This document shows, one piece after another, positions 57,701-63,700 of a stretch of DNA of 64,000 bases. The stretch spans positions 191,001-255,000 of the forward strand of contig NC_133400.1 of assembly GCF_047511655.1 (NCBI RefSeq), in the 5' to 3' direction. The DNA is from Castor canadensis (lineage: Eukaryota; Chordata; Mammalia; Rodentia; Castoridae). The translations under genes were made by a program, and so were the position numbers. The stretch's first letter is position 1. Each line of letters starts with the position of its first letter. The notes under the pieces are model-generated. The model was not told where the DNA came from and did no database searches. It saw only the letters and a program-made list of their open reading frames with translations.

Positions 57701-60700
57701 AGAAAAGGGGAAAACAAATATACAGACAAGAGGGAGAAAGCAGAACAAGGTATCAGACAAGAGAGTTTCAAAGGTATAAACAGGGAGTGTTAGTGTACTA
57801 GTGGACAATAAGCTGAACAGACAATAGAGAGACAGAGAGAGGATTGAAAATCAAAGATAAAAAAATAAAAAATAAGTATATGAAAGTAATATCTATATAT
57901 AAAAATGAATTAAAATAAAATGGAAAATAGAAAATTAAAAAAAAAAAAAACCCAAAAAACTTCCAAGTTTATATGCAATGCAATTTCAGTCTTAATAATT
58001 TGGATGTCCGTCTCAATCTCCAGTCCTGGAGTTGGTGCCTCAGATGTTGTTCTGTGGTTGTCTCATTAAAGGGGATGCATAAAGTAGAACAAAACTACAC
58101 TCACACACACACAGAAGAAAAAAAAAAAAAAAAAGCCCCACCAAGTGTCCCCAGTTCAAATGCAATACAGTTTCAGTAAGTTTTTCGGCTTGCAGGTGTA
58201 ATTCGGTTGTTCTCTCATCAAAGGTAGGGAGAAAAAGAAAAAAAAGCGTCTGGAGGCAGTTCTGAGAGTGGTATCTGCAACTGTGGCTTGCCTGCCTGCT
58301 GCTCTCCGCCTGTAGCTGGCGGCGTTATTTATGCAGATCTCTGGGGTGAGCTTAGCACTCACCTGGTCCCACAGGCTTTGTTTGCTCAGAGTTCTCCTGT
58401 GCGGGGGAGGGGGGCCTCTGCTACAGGCTTTTCCCTTCCCAAGCACTGGGAAAGGCGACACTGCCCCGCGTTGTCAGGCCTGCGTGTTTATTTACAGTTC
58501 ACGTGGGAAGTGGGTCTTCCCTCCTCTCACAAGCGTCCCCGCTCCTGGTTGCTGGGCGCGCCCCGCTCCCGCCAGAGCCTCTCCGGCCCGCCCGGCTCGT
58601 TTATTTCCAGTCCCGGGAAGGAGTCCCTTCCCCCAATCTTCAGCGCTCAGGGCGCCCCATCCTCTTTCCAGCGAGTCTTAACTGTTCTTATTGCTTAGTA
58701 CTCAGTTTCTCTTTTTTTCCCGGGTGGACGTCAGTCTGTCCAGGGGGCTATGCTGCTCTGGCCCAGGCTTGTCTGTGGGGGAACCGCGGTACCGCGAAGC
58801 TCACCTGGTCCGCGTCTTCCCAAGCCGTATGGGCGCCGGCCACTGGCGGCCCCGTTTAATGTGAAGTGGAGATTCTCTGCGCCGGCTGGAGATGTGGAGG
58901 GGTCAAAGTTATGCCTCTTCTCGGTGATTGTGCCTGCAAAGTGTGTCTCCAGCGTCTCTCCAAGATTTCACTATAGGAGGCTCGCTTTCTGCTTCCTACC
59001 TCTAGCCGCCATCTTGGAATTCTTGTACTAGGTTTTGAAATTGTGAAATATGAGTCTTCCAACTTTGTTACTCTCTTTCAGTATGGTTTTGACATTCTGG
59101 GTACTTTGTGCTTCCATCTGAATTTTAGGGTTAGCTTGTTGACCATGAAGCCAGCAGGGCTCTGACAGGGACTGTATTTGACCTGATCTCTTTGGGTAAT
59201 GTTGTCATCTTGTCTTTTTTTTGGTGCACTGGGGGGTTGAACTCAGGGCCTCACACTTGCTACGCGGGCGCTCTACCACATGAGCCACTCTGCCAGCCAA
59301 GTGTTGCCATCTTAACCACACCTTCCTGTCCGTGCTCATGGGAGTTTTTCTGTTTGCTTAGGTGCTCTTTCATCTTTCAGTGGTATTCTGTAGTTGTCAG
59401 TGTTCAGGTCTTTAAATTTATTCCTAAACTTTTATTCTTTTCAATGGTATTGTAAGTGGGATTAGTATCTTAATTTCATTTTGGATTATTCAGTTAATGT
59501 GTAGGCATACAACTGATGATCGTATATTGACTCACTTATTTGCAATAATAGTTCTTGTGTGGATTCTTTAGGGTTTACTGTATTTAAGGTCATGTCATCT
59601 GTGAGTAGAGGTATTCAGCTTTTTCCTTTCCAGTCTAAATGTCTTTTATTTCTTTTTCCTTATTGAATTGCCATAGCTAAAACTTACAGTACAGTATTGA
59701 AGAGAGGTGGTGGGAGAGGACACCTTTGTCTTATTCCCATCTTTCATCATTAAACTTGATGTTAGCTGTGGGGTTTTCATAGATAACATAGGTCAGGGTG
59801 TTGTTTATGTTCCTAGTTTACTAACATTTTATCATGTTAGTGTATAAATTTTGTGAAGCACTTTTTTCCGCATCTATTGATATGCTCATGTGATGTGATT
59901 GTGATTTTGTTTTTATTCTATTGATAGGTACATTATTTTAATTGATTTTGGGATATTAAACCAACCTTCATTCCTGGAATAAATCCTACTTGATCATGGT
60001 TCTGGGTTTGGACTGCTAGTACTTTGCTGGGTTTTGTTTGTTGCTGGCTGCTGTTGTGCCAACAGGGAAGTGCATATGCCCTGATTTCAAGGCAGGAGGA
60101 CTGGGTACAGTGACACATCAGGAAGTACTGAGCAGGTTTTTGTTTCATTTGCAGTTCAAGGAGTTATGACCACTCAGAGAACTCTGATTTAGTCCTTTGT
60201 AGCCGCACAGGAAACGGTGATATTCTTTCCAGGCTGCAGGTGAGTTTGAAGACTCCTGAACTCTGTGTTCACATAGTAAGCTGTCCCCTGCTGACTTATT
60301 TATGAGCAGTCTCTGCAACGGTGCCTAACTCAATAGAGCAAAGTGGAAGCTCACATCATCCACACTGTCTGAGATCCAAAACAAAATGTGCTCTGTGAAT
60401 TTGCTGCACAGGTGAGCATCACAGAAACCCAGACATACAGCTATGATGCCATGACCCTCTGGGCCTTGAGACACAGTGCAGCTTTGGTAGTAGACTTGCT
60501 GTTGCTCCACAGTCTTCTGCTTTTTAACGCCTGGCTGCCCACTAGACCTTATCTAGTGCCTGCTGTATGTATCTGTCCTGTGCCAGGTTCCCTCCTGGTT
60601 CCCCCTCACTGTGAGACTGAATGGTTTATTTGGATTAGCAGAGTGGCTCAAGTAGTAGAGCGTCTGCCTAGCAAGTGTGAGGCCTTGAGTGCAAACCCCA

Positions 60701-63700
60701 GTAGCGACAAAAAAATAAAGTAAGCTGGTCCTTCTGCTGCCATCTGTCCTGTGGACCCTGGAAGATGGTCCAGTGTCTGTGTATTCTGTCTCACCCACAA
60801 GACAGGACTCTGACTCCATGCTCACTGTTGTATCCTTTCCTAATGGTGCCTATGGGAGACTCAGTAAAGCGGAGCCCCACAGTCTCTTCTCCCGTCTGCT
60901 CAGACTTTGCACTTAACACAGTGGGAAAAAAGCTTCAGGGGCCTGGCCTGGGGAAATGACAAACACAGCCTCAGTGGAGTTCTGCGGAAGCATCCAGAGG
61001 CAGTGGCAGTGGCAGATCAGCGAGGCAGGGACACATCTGCCAGTAGACATACTTCCAGAGTGCTCAGAGCCCATCTTCTGTGGTCTTCTCTGGGCTGGAT
61101 CCAAAGGATGCATGGGGAGAAGGGTGAATGAGGAAGATGCAGAGAAGCTGGCCCCATGGCTTAGGCTTCATGCTGTTTGACATGGTGCCCAGCTAGACTC
61201 AGAATTTGCCATTGTGTATTTTTAAAATAAGGCACAAGAGCTAAATACAGTTCCAAAGTGGAATTCACAATTATTTTGAGCATAATAAACATCCTTTGGC
61301 ACCTAAAAAAAAAAATCACATTCAAGGCTGGCAAGTGGCTCAAGGGGCAGAACACCTGTCTAGCAAGTGAGAAGTCCTGAGTTCAAACTCCTGTATGGCA
61401 AAAAAAGAAAAAAAGTCACATCAATTTTTTTTGAAAAATGTCAGTGTTATTAAAAATAGAATCTGTGGAAATGTTCCAGAGTAGGGGGGCTTGTGAGCCC
61501 TGACAGACCCTGACTGGACCCTGTGGTGGGGCAGATAGAAGAGGGGTGCACTTGTGCTGATGGATTGGTTGTGGGCTGCCTGACAGTGTTGGGATTGAGA
61601 GCCTTGTGATTTCCCTTCCACTCGTCCCCACACAAACACAATTGAGCACACAGGAAGAGCCAAATAACAAGTACAGTGAAATGCTGGCTATAGATGAATC
61701 TCGGTGATGGGTGTTCCCCGTGCACTGCCATTTACTTATTTGTTTAGTTTTTTAAATTTTTGATGGTACAGGGATTTGAACTTAGGGCTTCACGCTTGCT
61801 GGCAGGTGCTTTCCCACTTGAGCCATTCCACCAGCCCTTTTGCAATTTAAAAATAACTTCCAAGTAGAAAAGCTGTGCTCTTGCTCACCATTCCTGTCCC
61901 TGTGGAGACCTCCCTCTTGGGTCCCTGATTGTCAGCCTTGAGTCACACTTGGTGACAAAGCAGAGATGGAGGACAAGAGCTCTGGTGCTTCTGTTTCAGG
62001 AGATGGCTGTGGACCTGGAGCTGGAGCAGGGCCCCACTACCCCCCATGGCTGCTCCTCCACCCAGGGACACTTTCTGTTCCGCATCTTCCACAAGCGGCT
62101 CCAGGCCCTGGCAGACAGCAGAGATGTGACCTCCAGCCTTAGGAGACAGCAGGAGCTGCTCATGTGCAGACGGTAACAGGCCTCGGCCAGGCAGTAGCAC
62201 AGCAACTTGTCCCAGGGTTTCTTTCCCAGTAGTTACTTGTTTGCCTCTTTACCCCAAGCCTGAGATGGTTTCATTTCCTTGGTGGCTCCCGTGGGGACGT
62301 GGTGGCTCCCATGGGAGCAGATCTGGAGTTGCGAAAGGTGCTTTGGAGTCAAAATAAGGAAAGCTGTGTGCTCAAAGATATCCGCTTAAGCCATTTTCAT
62401 AAGAGTTACAAGATGCCTTCTGATCATGGTGCATCTTCCTATTTGGATATATGCAGCTGTTAAAAATATCACCCCTCCCCCACCCCCATAATACATTTTG
62501 GGTGTCTGCTATGGTCTAAGCCAGACTCAGGAGTTAGGGACAGAGATACATTTCTCCTCAGGGCCCACCGGGGGTGGTGGGAGGGAGGCAGAAACAGTGG
62601 GGACTACAGACCAGCACCATGGTTGACTGCATCACTGAATTCAAGGAAACATTGCTAAACTCTGAGCTGGGGAAGGAGTGCCATGTGTCCCCTCGTGGTG
62701 ACACTGCTCCTTTCTTCCAAGGCTCCTCCTCCGCCTGCCTCCCACTGTTCTCATTGGAAACCTGCAGGCTGGACAGCCTGCCACTCCCACATGTGAGGAG
62801 TTCTTCCAGCTGGTTAACTCTGAGTTGGTAGGTACAGATGAAATGCTCTGCTGCTGGCCTCTCTGCCTCTCTGTTGGTTCCATTCTCACTGGCCTTGTTG
62901 ACTGTTTTACAGAGAAACTGCTGTTGTCATGGTGGCGCCTTGACTCATGACATCACCGTCCACTTCTTCAGGGTAACCTGGCACCTCCTTGTGAGCTGAA
63001 CAACTCTTGGGATGGAACCTTCTATTGGGTGGTGTACCTTGGGGCCTGGATTGTGCAAACCACTGAGCTGTGGTGTGCTCTGCTGCAGGGGCTTCTCAGT
63101 GCCTGCCTACGAAGCCCAGACCCCTCACTGACAGCCAACCTGATCCTGACTCAGTGCCAGACCAAGTGCCCCATGATTCTGACCTCTGCCCTGGTAGGCC
63201 TGGCCATGTTGAGGTCACTGTGTAGCCCAAGCTGGCCTTGAACTTGGGATCCTCCTGGGTGCTGGGATTATAGACATGTACCACACCCTGGGCACTTTGG
63301 GTGTTTTCACACTGCAATGTGTGTGTGGGGTGCTCCATCTCCCACAGTGTCCACATCTTCCAACTGGAGATGTGTCCATATACAGCTGCTCTAATCAGTT
63401 TCCTTATCTTTCTCTTCCCGTGAGTTGTGGTGGTCAAGCCTGGAGCCAGTGCTGTGCAGTCAGTGGAGGAGATGCTTCCAGAGCGCACTGCCCCGAGAGC
63501 TGCGGCGGCTGCAGGAGGCCCAGCAGTTTGCCAGCAAGTGAGTGTGAACAGTAGGAGGAAGGGAATCCTAGCTGTTCTGAGGGCTATGCTGGGTCGTTTC
63601 CATAGACATCCCAGGTTGCAGCCTGTGAGGGATCTGTGTGAATGGGGAAGAAAGAACCAAGCTGACAGGCTCTTGTCTGCACGAGCAACTCAAGAAGTTG

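Larger units (their letters stand above)
55904..59021 (-). mobile_element. Young L1 with 5' UTR and ORF1 but ORF2 almost wholly deleted
   Basis: An insertion of about 3.1 kb on the minus strand, bounded by the 15-bp direct repeat CTTGTACTAGGTTTT (55889-55903 and 59022-59036). From its 5' end: CCAAGATGGCGGC close to the very start, as in many L1 promoters (YY1-type site); a 5' UTR of about 1.4 kb with a CpG-rich first half and an A-rich second half; ORF1 from 57580; the last 60-odd residues of ORF2; a 3' UTR with a C-rich tract; poly(A) seen as a T-run at 55900-55914. Endonuclease and reverse transcriptase are absent, so it must have moved in trans or lost ORF2 after insertion. The intact duplication and open ORF1 show it is recent. 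It sits in FANCA intron 30, inside an older L1. Confidence 0.92.
60240..61999 (+). other. FANCA: FANCA intron 31
   Basis: Three ID SINEs; the rest (60300-60630, 60730-61320, 61420-61740) is unique without a gene signal. Confidence 0.5.

Noticed and set aside
58288..58859. Three plus-strand frames of 111-136 aa
   Set aside because: They lie in the CpG-rich 5' UTR of the young L1 on the opposite strand.
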